Source: JBIQKZ01 sp044464765 (GTDB lineage: Bacteria; Pseudomonadota; Gammaproteobacteria; Burkholderiales; Burkholderiaceae_B). Taken from it: DNA of 64,000 nucleotides. Of the stretch, positions 40,950-49,284 are shown piece after piece (within the stretch, counting starts at the first letter, position 1; the number at the start of each line of letters is the position of its first letter). The stretch covers positions 1 to 64,000 of the forward strand of contig JBIQKZ010000002.1 of the NCBI GenBank assembly GCA_044464765.1, written 5' to 3'. The notes beneath the pieces were generated by a model, which worked only from the letters and a program-made list of their open reading frames with translations, made no database searches and was not told the origin of the DNA. Position numbers and translations under genes: made by a program.

Positions 40950-42650
40950 TCAGAAAGACCCGCTTTGCAGCGACAGCTGGGGTAAGGCGCCTTGGGGTGA
41001 GAATGCCGTCGCAACAGCATGTTGTATGTCGGATGCGTCGAAATCATCCGGCCCTTCCAGGCCTTGCATAGGACTATCTTCCTGAGTCAGCTTGAATACG
41101 CTCACGGCTTCCAGCAATTGGCCAGCCTGCACATTCAAGTCGTTGGTCGCCACTGTGGACTCCTGGACCAGCAAGGCATTCTTTTGTGTGACAAGACTAA
41201 GCTGCATCACGGCCTCGTTTATCTGGTGTATGCCCGAGGTCTGCTCGGTGGTGGCCGCGCTGATGTCATTGATCATCGTCGATACGGCCTGAATCTGGCC
41301 CACGATCTCGACCATGGCGGTTCCCGCCTGGCTGACTTGCTTGCCACCGGCATCGACCTTTTCGACACTGGCGGTAATCAAGTCCTTGATGTCCTGAGCG
41401 GCCGAAGCGCTTTTCAGCGCCAGGTTACGCACTTCACTGGCGACAACTGCAAAGCCCTTGCCATGCTCCCCTGCCCTGGCCGCTTCAACGGCGGCGTTCA
41501 GAGCAAGAATATTCGTCTGAAAGGCAATGGAATCGATCACTGAAATAATCTCTACGATCTGCCGGGAGGAATCGCTGATCGTACCCATGGTTGCGACCAC
41601 TTCCTGCACGATCCGGCCGCCTGTTTGCGCCTTCGTGCTGGTTGAAGCAGCCAGCTCGGCAGCCGTTCTGGCGACTTCGGCATTGCTTTGCACCGTGCTG
41701 GACAATTGCTCCATGGCCGAGGCCGTCTCGGTCAGGTTGGCGGATTGATCGTCCGTGCGGCCGGCCAACTCGGTATTGCGCAAGGCCATCTGCCGCGCGC
41801 TGTCAACAATGCGGTCACTGCATAAACGCACCTGGCTCACGACATTACGCAAGGAATCTTGCATCTGTCCCATAGCGCGCATAATGCTTAGCGGGTGCGA
41901 ATTCCCGGTGTCGACCTCAGCGCCCAGATCACCTTGTGCAATCATATCGACCACTTGAACGACATCGCGTGTTTCACCCCCCAACTGGCGCATCAAGCCG
42001 CGCGTCAGTGCCACACCCAACAAGATCGCCAGCACCGCGCCAGCCAGCGTCAAGCCGCCGACCAGATTAAGCGCATTGTGGTAGATGGCCGATGTTTGGT
42101 TGGCTAAGGCCCCCGAGCTGTTCTGCTTTTCCAGTATCAGCATATTCATCAGCATCTCAGCCTTTTCACCCAAAGGCGCGGCCTGTTGCAGCGCTGCCAG
42201 CAACTGGGTCGTTGCCTCGGTTTCCATGCCGGACCGCTCAAGCTGGGCGGCGATGTCCAGCAAAGCGGCCTCGTAATCAAGCACGGCCGCCAGCGCATCA
42301 TCGACGGCGGCTCTTCCTGATTCAGTGCTGAAAAAGCCGCGCAGCTTCTCGATTTCCGCTTTCATCGACTCAAGATGGTCGCGCATGAAATAGATGTCGC
42401 CAATACGTGCGCCCTTGTCGTGCGCAAGCAAGGCGCTGCGTACTGCCTGGCCGGCCGCCAGCAAGCGGATCTGCGCGCCTCCGGCATGACGCACACCCGC
42501 CACTTCGTGGGTATACATTTGGGTCGCCATCTGATTGACCTGGCTGGTGGCCCAGATGCCCACCGCGCCAATGGCCGCCGCCATCATGGCAATAAGCAAA
42601 AAACTGCTAATGAACTGAGTACGTATCGACCACTGAGTAAACCAACGCAT
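40950..42650 (-). CDS. Methyl-accepting chemotaxis protein
   Basis: A 566-residue chemoreceptor: first transmembrane helix about 13-35, a four-helix-bundle periplasmic sensor (about 36-190), second helix about 195-215, then HAMP and the long cytoplasmic coiled coil. The conserved hairpin tip reads IAFQTNILALNAAVEAARAGE followed by GFAVVASEVRNLA. There is no CheR-tethering pentapeptide at the C-terminus (it ends LQSGSF). No che genes are nearby. It is convergent with the serine hydrolase gene. The ligand cannot be predicted. Confidence 0.96.
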   Translation of the reverse strand: MRWFTQWSIRTQFISSFLLIAMMAAAIGAVGIWATSQVNQMATQMYTHEVAGVRHAGGAQIRLLAAGQAVRSALLAHDKGARIGDIYFMRDHLESMKAEIEKLRGFFSTESGRAAVDDALAAVLDYEAALLDIAAQLERSGMETEATTQLLAALQQAAPLGEKAEMLMNMLILEKQNSSGALANQTSAIYHNALNLVGGLTLAGAVLAILLGVALTRGLMRQLGGETRDVVQVVDMIAQGDLGAEVDTGNSHPLSIMRAMGQMQDSLRNVVSQVRLCSDRIVDSARQMALRNTELAGRTDDQSANLTETASAMEQLSSTVQSNAEVARTAAELAASTSTKAQTGGRIVQEVVATMGTISDSSRQIVEIISVIDSIAFQTNILALNAAVEAARAGEHGKGFAVVASEVRNLALKSASAAQDIKDLITASVEKVDAGGKQVSQAGTAMVEIVGQIQAVSTMINDISAATTEQTSGIHQINEAVMQLSLVTQKNALLVQESTVATNDLNVQAGQLLEAVSVFKLTQEDSPMQGLEGPDDFDASDIQHAVATAFSPQGALPQLSLQSGSF

Positions 42651-42691
42651 GCAGAAAGCCCTGACGTGAAAAACGAGCTATCCTAACAAGC

Positions 42692-44233
42692 TTACATTGC
42701 AGCAATTTGACCAGGCTGGCCACACGTTTGGTCAGCCATTACTTTGACGAGAACGTACCGTTTGTTCGAGAATAATTCCCTTGATGACTGCTTCAGAATG
42801 CTCGCGAGGTCTTGCTGCTGGCCTTTGGGGACCGCCAAATAGAAAGGCGGCCCGCAATCAACCGCTCGCAAGAGCTCAGCGTGGGACACGCCCCGAGCCC
42901 GCCCGGCCGAATAGAATTGCGCCGAAAACGGCGGACTCGATAGATAAAGCAAGGGAACAGACGGTTCATTCAGTTGCGTGACAAAGTACACCAAGCTTCG
43001 TTCCGTCTTTCGCAGGTCGGGCTTGATCCAGAAAACCGTGCTGAGCACCACAAGCACCGTGGGGACAATTCCCGCGATGGGCAAGAGTTTGTGTTGGGAA
43101 AAACTGAATCGCTCGGTTACCTGCACCACGATCAGAGCGGCCAGCACGCTGAATCCGGCCAATGCGGGAAGCAGGTAGGTCCACAAGATATTCGCGGAAA
43201 ACGTAAAAAAGACCGGCGCGGCCAACGCGCTGGCCAGCCAGTAGCCAAACAAGGGGCTGTCGCCCACAGAGCGCATGGTCAAACGCAAACGCGAACTACG
43301 TATAGCGCCGACCGCCAGCCCTAGAATCACTATTCCCCAAGGAAACGAAGCCTGTATCCAGTAATACCATATCGTTCCGTAGGCCCGCTTGTGGGCCGAC
43401 CCATACATATCGCCCGCCCAGCCAGGATCCAGAAAGCGCCGAAAATGCTCGCCAATAATAAAGTAGTCCAAGAAGCCCGGAGTCTTGATCTCTGCCAGGA
43501 TAAACCACGGCAGACTTAAAGCGGCCACCAACAACAACCCTTTACCCCAGGGCAACGAGACAAGCAACGACCAGTTCTCTCGCTTGCACACCAACCACAC
43601 CAGGATAGGCGCGCTGATCAACACCATCGCCAACGGCCCTTTAGCCAACAAGCCGATGGCCAGGCCTATAAAAAACAAATAGCTCCACCCCCCCAGCCAG
43701 CGCTTGCTTTGTGCTTCGGTCCGAGCCTGTTGGCGACCCTCCTCCCAGGTTAGCGGGAGCCTGCGGCCTTGCATGACCACAGCAAAGGAAACCAATGACA
43801 GGTTGGTGCCAAGCGCCAAAAAGGGATCGGTGAGCACAGCACCCGAGCTTAGATACACTAGCGTGCACGAGCTATAGATGGCCGCTGCCCACAACGCGAT
43901 ACGCCATCCGTACAAGGACCGCAAGCCAATCAGAAGTATGGCATTGTTCAGCAGCAGGCAGATCCATGACGGGAATCGTCCGGCAAATTCAATGAAGCCG
44001 AACATCTTCATTGAAAGGGACTGCGCCCAGAACGAAAGCGGCGGCTTGCCCCAGAACGGTACCTCAGGCCTGAACCACGGCGTGATCCAATCGCCGCTTT
44101 GCGCCATCAGCCGAGCGATCTCCGCGTAGCGCGGCTCGCTGGTGTCATAGTATGGGATCACCGCCATAGAGAAAAGCGGCAACAGCAGCACCAAGGCCAG
44201 CGTGGCCCACGCCAACTTATCTACGCGCGTCAT
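42692..44233 (-). CDS. GT39-family membrane glycosyltransferase (ArnT/PMT-like)
   Basis: A 513-residue polytopic protein with about 10-12 hydrophobic segments. The first periplasmic loop carries the GT-C acidic motif YYDTSEPRYAEIARLM, and GKPPLSFWAQSLSMKMFG follows, as in ArnT-like transferases that move sugars from polyprenyl phosphate to lipid A or other envelope acceptors. The C-terminal soluble domain contains VPLLYLSSPPFSAQFYSAGRA. The ATG at 44233 is chosen by N-terminal homology; in-frame sequence continues to 44269. No ArnB/ArnC-type partner is nearby. Confidence 0.85.
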   Translation of the reverse strand: MTRVDKLAWATLALVLLLPLFSMAVIPYYDTSEPRYAEIARLMAQSGDWITPWFRPEVPFWGKPPLSFWAQSLSMKMFGFIEFAGRFPSWICLLLNNAILLIGLRSLYGWRIALWAAAIYSSCTLVYLSSGAVLTDPFLALGTNLSLVSFAVVMQGRRLPLTWEEGRQQARTEAQSKRWLGGWSYLFFIGLAIGLLAKGPLAMVLISAPILVWLVCKRENWSLLVSLPWGKGLLLVAALSLPWFILAEIKTPGFLDYFIIGEHFRRFLDPGWAGDMYGSAHKRAYGTIWYYWIQASFPWGIVILGLAVGAIRSSRLRLTMRSVGDSPLFGYWLASALAAPVFFTFSANILWTYLLPALAGFSVLAALIVVQVTERFSFSQHKLLPIAGIVPTVLVVLSTVFWIKPDLRKTERSLVYFVTQLNEPSVPLLYLSSPPFSAQFYSAGRARGVSHAELLRAVDCGPPFYLAVPKGQQQDLASILKQSSRELFSNKRYVLVKVMADQTCGQPGQIAAM

Positions 44234-44377
44234 AGGGCTTTTTGTCGTACGACAACGGGGACGGAACACATGCTTTTTTCCACTTCTTTGTTTCGCCGCA
44301 TTAGGCCGCGCACCAGGTAAATGGGTGTGATTGTAATATATTATTTCGTTGTTTGGTGGCGTGTGTACCGTTGCCGC

Positions 44378-45127
44378 CTACCTGCGTGATCCGCGGCGGC
44401 GTCCGGAGCCTCGTTGACCTTTGGTTTTGGTCTTGATGGACGGCTGCGGCGCGCCCGACCAGGTCAGTTGGTACGCTGTGGCGCGGCGCACGTTATTGAC
44501 CAAGGCGGGCCGAAAACAGGCCAGATTCACGCCCCCTTCATGCCGGACGCTGGGATAGACAATGCCCATGGAGCCAGCCTCGAGCAAGTGCTCGGCCAGT
44601 TCTTGGGACGCCACATAGCTTCCAGGGTCAAGACAGGCTCTGAAGCCTGGAGCCGTACGAACATCGTGAAATTGCGCGCTGAAATCGGCCAGCATCAATT
44701 GATAGCTGACGCTGTCATGAAAGTAATCGATCTCGGCGTACTCGACAGTCTTGTGGAATATGATCTCGGCCAACGCGGTATCCACATCGAATGCGCAATA
44801 CCATGCCCCGCGACGACCGTCGTTGAAGCGGCTGCCTTCAGGGCGTGGGTAACAGAACGCCGCATTGATGATGCGAAAATTCGGCACGCCGAACACCAGC
44901 TCATCGATGCCAATGCCGCCCATCAGGCCGCGCTCGGCCATCAGGCGCTGGTTGGTGGCGTTATCCAGAAGGAACAGCTCGGCAAGCTGCTCTGCGTTGT
45001 CGGCCAGCGGCGTCAGAACGGTATCCTCGACGTCGGCAAAGCGCGACGGCAACAAGCGGCACGTATCTGAGACACGGATCAGGAAAACAGGCGGGCGGCG
45101 CTTGGCGCGTGACGGGCTGCCGACCAT
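44378..45127 (-). CDS. RES-domain toxin
   Basis: A 249-residue protein with the RES fold: FLIRVSDT, GSRFNDGRRGAWYCAFDVDT (Arg and Tyr), ALAEIIFH (Glu) and YPSVRHEGGVNLACF (Ser), the conserved positions of NAD-consuming RES toxins such as MbcT. A basic, low-complexity tail (KTKTKGQRGSGRRRGSRR) extends the C-terminus. It lies 47 bp downstream of an Xre/MbcA-type antitoxin gene on the same strand, the classic antitoxin-toxin order. Toxicity through NAD+ degradation is inferred from characterised relatives. Confidence 0.9.
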   Translation of the reverse strand: MVGSPSRAKRRPPVFLIRVSDTCRLLPSRFADVEDTVLTPLADNAEQLAELFLLDNATNQRLMAERGLMGGIGIDELVFGVPNFRIINAAFCYPRPEGSRFNDGRRGAWYCAFDVDTALAEIIFHKTVEYAEIDYFHDSVSYQLMLADFSAQFHDVRTAPGFRACLDPGSYVASQELAEHLLEAGSMGIVYPSVRHEGGVNLACFRPALVNNVRRATAYQLTWSGAPQPSIKTKTKGQRGSGRRRGSRR

Positions 45128-45174
45128 ACGCTATTGCGCCGGCCTGCGCCGCACTTGCCCCGACAAGCCCAGCA

Positions 45175-45612
45175 CTACAGCCCGCCCCGCCGTGCATCCA
45201 GCAACTGGCGCACCCTTTGCATGGCCACCAAACCGCCTTCCTGCATGTACTGAAGCGGCGTTCGCCCGCCGAAGATGACATTGCGATTGGGTAGACCAAC
45301 CCATTGATCCGCCAATGCATCGCCATACAAGATGTGCAGCGCCTTATAAATGCCCAGAAGGTAGGAAATGCGCGTGATGCGGTCGACTTCCAGCAGACGG
45401 TCGGGTTTCTTCTTCCAGTCGTAGAACGCGCTGCTGGACAGGCCGCCCAGCAAAGCGCAGGACTCCTCATCGCGCAGGCCCCAGGCGGCCGCGAGCTTGA
45501 AAAAGCCCTTGATTGCCGAGGCGGAAAGCTTTTCCCGCACCGAGCGGTCGTTCAGATCGACCATGACGGCCGGCTCGAAACGGCTGACCGGATAAGCGTA
45601 GGCGGCTTGCAT
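45175..45612 (-). CDS. Xre/MbcA/ParS-type antitoxin (DUF2384)
   Basis: A 145-residue antitoxin. The N-terminal helical Xre-like domain contains AAAWGLRDEESCALLGG and SAFYDWKKKPD. The C-terminal DUF2384 toxin-binding domain has LPNRNVIFGGRTPLQYMQEGG, with the conserved GG-x-TPL motif. TGGAGGT precedes the ATG, giving the antitoxin a strong ribosome site, whereas the downstream toxin has a weak one, as expected for balanced expression. It probably represses its own operon via the repeat at 45626-45651. Confidence 0.92.
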   Translation of the reverse strand: MQAAYAYPVSRFEPAVMVDLNDRSVREKLSASAIKGFFKLAAAWGLRDEESCALLGGLSSSAFYDWKKKPDRLLEVDRITRISYLLGIYKALHILYGDALADQWVGLPNRNVIFGGRTPLQYMQEGGLVAMQRVRQLLDARRGGL

Positions 45613-45625
45613 AAGTTTACCTCCA

Positions 45626-45651
45626 GATATGCATATTTTACACTACATATC
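45626..45651. promoter_or_regulatory. Inverted repeat in the toxin-antitoxin promoter
   Basis: GATATG (45626-45631) and CATATC (45646-45651) are reverse complements 20 bp apart centre to centre. They bracket a TAAAAT on the minus strand (45635-45640) that can act as a -10. The site is 14-39 bp upstream of the antitoxin ATG. An autoregulatory operator is likely by analogy with other RES/Xre operons. Confidence 0.5.
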
Positions 45652-45661
45652 CGGATAAAAT

Positions 45662-46084
45662 CTATACTCGCCTTCCCTGCTCGTCAATCACCAGATCGCC
45701 GTTTTCCTTTTTGAATGGCCCGTTTTCAATGGGGGGCAGCACGTCGAATACCCGTTCGAACGGCCGGCACAACCGCACGCCAAGCGGCGACACCACAAAA
45801 GGACGGTTGATCAAGATAGGGTGCGCCATCATGGCATCCAGTAGTTGTTCGTCGGTAAGGGCGGGGTCGTCCAGCCGCAGCTCGGTGTATAGATCGCCTT
45901 TGGTGCGCATGGCCTCGCGCACCGAAAGCCCGGCATCCTTGATCAGTTTGCTTAAGGTGGGACGATCAGGCGGCGTGTTCAGGTATTCAATTACCTGGGG
46001 CTCCGCGCCCGTATGACGAATCAGCGCCAGGGTATTGCGCGATGTGCCGCACTTTGGATTATGGTAAATGGTGATATCGGCCAT
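45662..46084 (-). CDS. arsC: ArsC/Spx-family arsenate reductase (glutaredoxin type)
   Basis: A 140-residue protein with the ArsC N-terminus ITIYHNPKCGTSRNTL, catalytic Cys12, EYLNTPPDRPTLSKLI and the ILINRPFVVSPLGVRLCRP segment with the arsenate-binding arginines. It reduces arsenate to arsenite using glutathione/glutaredoxin. No arsR, arsB or acr3 gene adjoins, so it may be a housekeeping relative rather than part of a resistance operon. The ATG at 46084 gives the canonical N-terminus. Its stop lies just upstream of the antitoxin promoter. Confidence 0.9.
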   Translation of the reverse strand: MADITIYHNPKCGTSRNTLALIRHTGAEPQVIEYLNTPPDRPTLSKLIKDAGLSVREAMRTKGDLYTELRLDDPALTDEQLLDAMMAHPILINRPFVVSPLGVRLCRPFERVFDVLPPIENGPFKKENGDLVIDEQGRRV

Positions 46085-46112
46085 TGGATATTCCTTAATA
46101 GTTGAATGGGGT

Positions 46113-46805
46113 TCAGGCGGCAGGCTTCTGTTGTTCAAGCAGCGCTCTTAGCGCATAGGCTGCCGTACGTTCGATATGGTTGCGCAACAAGGTGCAGGCT
46201 TCATCGGCGCGCCGGCCAACCGTGGCATCGCACAGGGCTTCATGCTCTTGACGGATATCGCGATCGATAGGCGCCTCGCGCAGGAAAATACGCCGGTACC
46301 TGTCGTTCAGGTCGTGCAATGTCGAGCAGAAATGCAGCAACAGCGGCAAGCGGCATGCCGAGATCAGTTGACGATGAAAAACCGAGTGGGCCTCTTCCCA
46401 TTGGCCCAATTGCTCGCCCTGTACGCTGACGCGCTCGATCTTGTTCAAGCGATGCAACGAAGCAATGACTTCGCCCTCCCAGGCATCGTTCCCCTGCTGT
46501 ATTGATTCTTTCAATGCAAAACTTTCAAACTCGCAACGCAACCGGGTGACCTCGTTCAGGTTGGCCGGGGAAACCGGCGCAACACGATAGCCGCGCTGGT
46601 CCACGCTGGCGACGAAGCCTTCTGCACTTAGCCGGGACAAGGCCTCGCGCAAGGGGCTAAGGCTGACGCCAAAGCTGGCGCGCATCTCGTCAAGACGCAG
46701 TTTAGCGCCCGGCGGGATGTCGCCGCTGGCGATACGTTCGCGTAAGTGGGAGGCAATATTCGAGGATAAGGTTTGGGTTGAATCAATCTTTATAGAGGCA
46801 TCCAT
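46113..46805 (-). CDS. GntR-family regulator, FCD domain
   Basis: A 230-residue regulator. The N-terminal winged helix has HLRERIASGDIPPGAKLRLDEMRASFGVSLSPLREALSRL. The C-terminal all-helical FCD domain contains the metal/ligand-binding Asp-Arg and His residues (HSVFHRQLISACRLP, HEALCDATVGRRADEA). It diverges from the ligAB-hydrolase operon with 93 bp between starts, so it most likely controls that operon, releasing in the presence of an aromatic acid or ring-cleavage product. An in-frame GTG at 46832 is a less likely start. Confidence 0.9.
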   Translation of the reverse strand: MDASIKIDSTQTLSSNIASHLRERIASGDIPPGAKLRLDEMRASFGVSLSPLREALSRLSAEGFVASVDQRGYRVAPVSPANLNEVTRLRCEFESFALKESIQQGNDAWEGEVIASLHRLNKIERVSVQGEQLGQWEEAHSVFHRQLISACRLPLLLHFCSTLHDLNDRYRRIFLREAPIDRDIRQEHEALCDATVGRRADEACTLLRNHIERTAAYALRALLEQQKPAA

Positions 46806-46825
46806 GAACTGTCCCGAAGTCGCGC

Positions 46826-46854
46826 TTGACACGGATTATAAACGACTCTAAAGT
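46826..46854 (+). promoter_or_regulatory. Promoter of the ligAB operon with adjacent inverted repeat
   Basis: A perfect -35 TTGACA (46826-46831), 17-bp spacer and TAAAGT -10 (46849-46854) lie 45 bp before the ligA ATG. Immediately after, TTAAT and ATTAA (46854-46867) form an inverted repeat around the expected transcription start, a plausible operator for the divergent GntR protein. Confidence 0.6.
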
Positions 46855-46898
46855 TAATCGATATTAAATAATTAAATCGGAATTAGGAGAAAAAATCG

Positions 46899-47207
46899 AT
46901 GGGAATCCAAAATGTCGACCGCACCTTGCCGTCGAACCAAATGGTTTTCGATTTGCGCCGCGATGTAGACACGTACAAGGCATTCCAAGACGATATTGAA
47001 GCCGTCATGCAAGCCTACGGCCTGACGCCCGCCGAACGCGAGGCCTGGCGCGCAATGGATATTGCCGCCCTCGCCCAAATGGGCGTGCATCCCTACTTTC
47101 TGCCGCAGATCAGTCGCCTCTTCAAAGGCGGCGGCTACAACCACAACAACAGCGAAGCTGCCCGGCTTTACGCCGAAAAAATGGGTATCGCCCAGGAGGA
47201 AAACTGA
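46899..47207 (+). CDS. LigA-like small subunit of a class III extradiol dioxygenase
   Basis: A 102-residue LigA-superfamily protein with YKAFQDDIEAVMQAYGLTPAE and the GVHPYFLPQISRLF region. Small subunits of this type cap the active site of LigB-type catalytic subunits. AGGAG lies about 10 nt before the ATG, and the large subunit gene begins 2 nt after its stop. Ring substrate class (protocatechuate, gallate-like or another catecholic acid) is not decided by the sequence. Confidence 0.88.
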   Translation: MGIQNVDRTLPSNQMVFDLRRDVDTYKAFQDDIEAVMQAYGLTPAEREAWRAMDIAALAQMGVHPYFLPQISRLFKGGGYNHNNSEAARLYAEKMGIAQEEN

Positions 47208-47209
47208 TC

Positions 47210-48058
47210 ATGGCTGAACTTGTCGCCACGCTTGGCATTGCCCACGCACCCGGGGTCACCGGCTGGATCGACCGGGCGCCGCAGAACGAACAGGACGCCG
47301 TGCTGGCTGGGTATGCCGAGTTCGCCCGCCGCATGGAAGAACTGAAGCCCGATGTCGTCATCGGCGTGGCCAACGACCATCTACTGAACTTCCCCATGAG
47401 CAATGTGCCCGACTTTTGCGTCGGGTTGGGCGACCATTGGCAAGGCCCAGCCCCCTGGTTCAAAGACTGGCTGAACGTGCCCGATTATCAAATCGAAGGC
47501 TACCGCGACCTGGCCCGGGCCTTGGTGCGCGAATCCGCCAAGGCCGGCATCAATCATGCCTTTGCCGAAGAACTGCTGTTCGACGACAACTGGTCGGTGC
47601 CCCTGAAATTCCTGTTCCCCCGCTACGACGTGAAGTTCATTCCCATCCATATGAACCCCATCGTCCCGCCGGTTCCCTCGGCCGCGCGCTGCATTGAAGT
47701 CGGCCGGCAAATTGCCCGCATCGTGCGCGAATTCCCAGGCGACGAGCGCGTCGTGCTGATGGCCACCGGCGGCCTGTCCCACGATCCCGGCGGGCTCGAC
47801 TACTTCACGGTGCACGAAAAGTTCGACCGCTGGTTTATGGAGTTGCTGGAAGAAGGCGATCTGGAACTCACCCGGAAAGAACTGCCGTTCGAGAAATTTC
47901 TTGAAGGCGGCGACGGCGGCGGGGCTGAGCTTCTGGCCTGGCTGGTCGCCCAGGGCGCGGCAGCCGAAGCAGGCAACGCCAAGGCCGAGAGCGTCTTCTA
48001 TGTACCCTCGGTGCCCATGCGCTGCGGCATGGGCGGGTCTTACTGGGCGCTGGCGTGA
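47210..48058 (+). CDS. LigB-like catalytic subunit of a class III extradiol dioxygenase
   Basis: This 282-residue Fe(II) dioxygenase retains the active-site set known from LigB: metal ligands His12 (GIAHAPG), His57 (NDHLLNF) and Glu240 (GGGAELLAWL), and the catalytic base His191 in GGLSHDPGG. It should open the ring of a catechol or similar diol next to a hydroxyl group. It sits between ligA and a cysteine hydrolase gene. A hydratase, dehydrogenase or isomerase for a complete meta-cleavage route is not encoded adjacent. Confidence 0.92.
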   Translation: MAELVATLGIAHAPGVTGWIDRAPQNEQDAVLAGYAEFARRMEELKPDVVIGVANDHLLNFPMSNVPDFCVGLGDHWQGPAPWFKDWLNVPDYQIEGYRDLARALVRESAKAGINHAFAEELLFDDNWSVPLKFLFPRYDVKFIPIHMNPIVPPVPSAARCIEVGRQIARIVREFPGDERVVLMATGGLSHDPGGLDYFTVHEKFDRWFMELLEEGDLELTRKELPFEKFLEGGDGGGAELLAWLVAQGAAAEAGNAKAESVFYVPSVPMRCGMGGSYWALA

Positions 48059-48075
48059 CGAAAGAAAGGAATCTC

Positions 48076-48723
48076 ATGAGCACACCGATCTCTTCTAAGT
48101 CGCTGACCCAAGACCTTTCATCCGGTCATTGCGCACTCATCGTCATTGACATGCAAAACGATTTCTGCGCGCCGGGCGGCTATATCGACACGGTCATGAA
48201 AAAAGATGTCTCCGGGGCCGAAGCCATTCTTCCCGCTCTGACCCAATTGATCGACGCCGCACGCGCCAACAACGTGCCCGTGGTGTGGGTAGGGTCCGAC
48301 TATTCGCCCGGCCGTATTCCCGCCTCCATGCAACGCAAGCTGACGCAGCGCGGGATCACGGCGATCTGCTGCGAGCCCGGAACCTGGGGCGCCGACTGGT
48401 TTGGCGTGCAACCCCAGCCCCACGAACCCATCATCATCAAGCACAGCTATAGCGGTTTTAGCGGCACAAAGCTACAGGCTTTGCTAAGCGAACACCAGAT
48501 CAACACTCTGGTTTTTGCTGGCGTGCAAACACAGGTCTGCGTTGAATCGACGGTGCGCGAAGCCCATTCCCTGGGTTACACGGCTGTCGTCGTCAAGGAT
48601 GCCGTCGGCTCGCATAGCCCCAACCTGCACGAAGCCAGCCTCTTGAACGTGCAGTTCCTGTTCGGTGAGCTCAGCAACGTCGACGAAACCACCAAGGCCT
48701 GGCAAACCCAGCCGGTCAACTGA
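48076..48723 (+). CDS. Isochorismatase-family cysteine hydrolase
   Basis: A 215-residue amidohydrolase-type protein with the family triad: Asp in VIDMQNDFCAPGG, Lys in IIIKHSYSGFSGTKL, and the nucleophilic Cys in VQTQVCVESTVREA. This subgroup includes N-carbamoylsarcosine amidase, maleamate amidohydrolase and peroxyureidoacrylate hydrolase, which release ammonia or carbamate. AAAGGA 5 nt before ATG 48076 fixes the start. As the third gene after ligAB it probably deaminates or decarbamoylates the substrate or the ring-opened product. Confidence 0.9.
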   Translation: MSTPISSKSLTQDLSSGHCALIVIDMQNDFCAPGGYIDTVMKKDVSGAEAILPALTQLIDAARANNVPVVWVGSDYSPGRIPASMQRKLTQRGITAICCEPGTWGADWFGVQPQPHEPIIIKHSYSGFSGTKLQALLSEHQINTLVFAGVQTQVCVESTVREAHSLGYTAVVVKDAVGSHSPNLHEASLLNVQFLFGELSNVDETTKAWQTQPVN

Positions 48724-48769
48724 GCAGCAATGCCATACCCCGATCCACACTGGTCCGGGCCAAATACGG

Positions 48770-48795
48770 CAACGCCGCTCTGGCGGGCGGCGTTG
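48770..48795. terminator. GC-rich hairpin between convergent genes
   Basis: CAACGCCGC (48770-48778) pairs perfectly with GCGGCGTTG (48787-48795) across an 8-nt loop, 47 nt after the hydrolase stop and 37 nt from the end of the opposing csbD gene. There is no T-run. A terminator or 3'-end stabilising structure is likely from position. Confidence 0.5.
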
Positions 48796-48831
48796 CGTGG
48801 CGACAAGCGGGCTCGGCGCCCGACTTAAGGC

Positions 48832-49035
48832 TTACAGCGGGTTGTCGTCAAAGAACTGGCGCGCTTCGCGCTCGGCTTCTTCTTTGGTCCGGCCATAGCG
48901 TTCCTGGATCAAACCCGCCAATCGCTGGGAATTGCCCTGAACCTGGGTGATCTCGTCGTCGGTCAATTCGCCCCATTTGGCCTTCGCCTTGCCCTTAATC
49001 TGTTTCCATTGGCCTTCAAGAGTGTCTTTGTTCAT
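48832..49035 (-). CDS. CsbD family stress-associated protein
   Basis: A 67-residue CsbD-like protein starting MNKDTLEGQWKQIKGKAKAKWG with TDDEITQVQGN and a helical, charged remainder (RYGRTKEEAEREARQFF). Members are abundant stress- or stationary-phase proteins of unknown biochemistry. AGGAG about 8 nt upstream supports the ATG at 49035; the frame upstream of it is non-coding in character. Confidence 0.9.
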   Translation of the reverse strand: MNKDTLEGQWKQIKGKAKAKWGELTDDEITQVQGNSQRLAGLIQERYGRTKEEAEREARQFFDDNPL

Positions 49036-49284
49036 GATGCGGCTCCTAGAATGATCGAGTCGAACAACTCGTGGATTCAAAGTAACGAGAAGGCCCCCCT
49101 CGGTCAAAGATCAGTTAAGAGCAAATGTAACCGACCATTAGCGCACACCTTGCACGTAAAGAGGCGTGACGCGCATTTCCCTTACGCTGCGCTCGGACCG
49201 GCCGGTTTACGCAGCCCCCCGGCCCTCCCGCGACCACGCACGCGTTTACCAAGCGCTACCCGGCGTTACAACCGAGGCGTGGCG

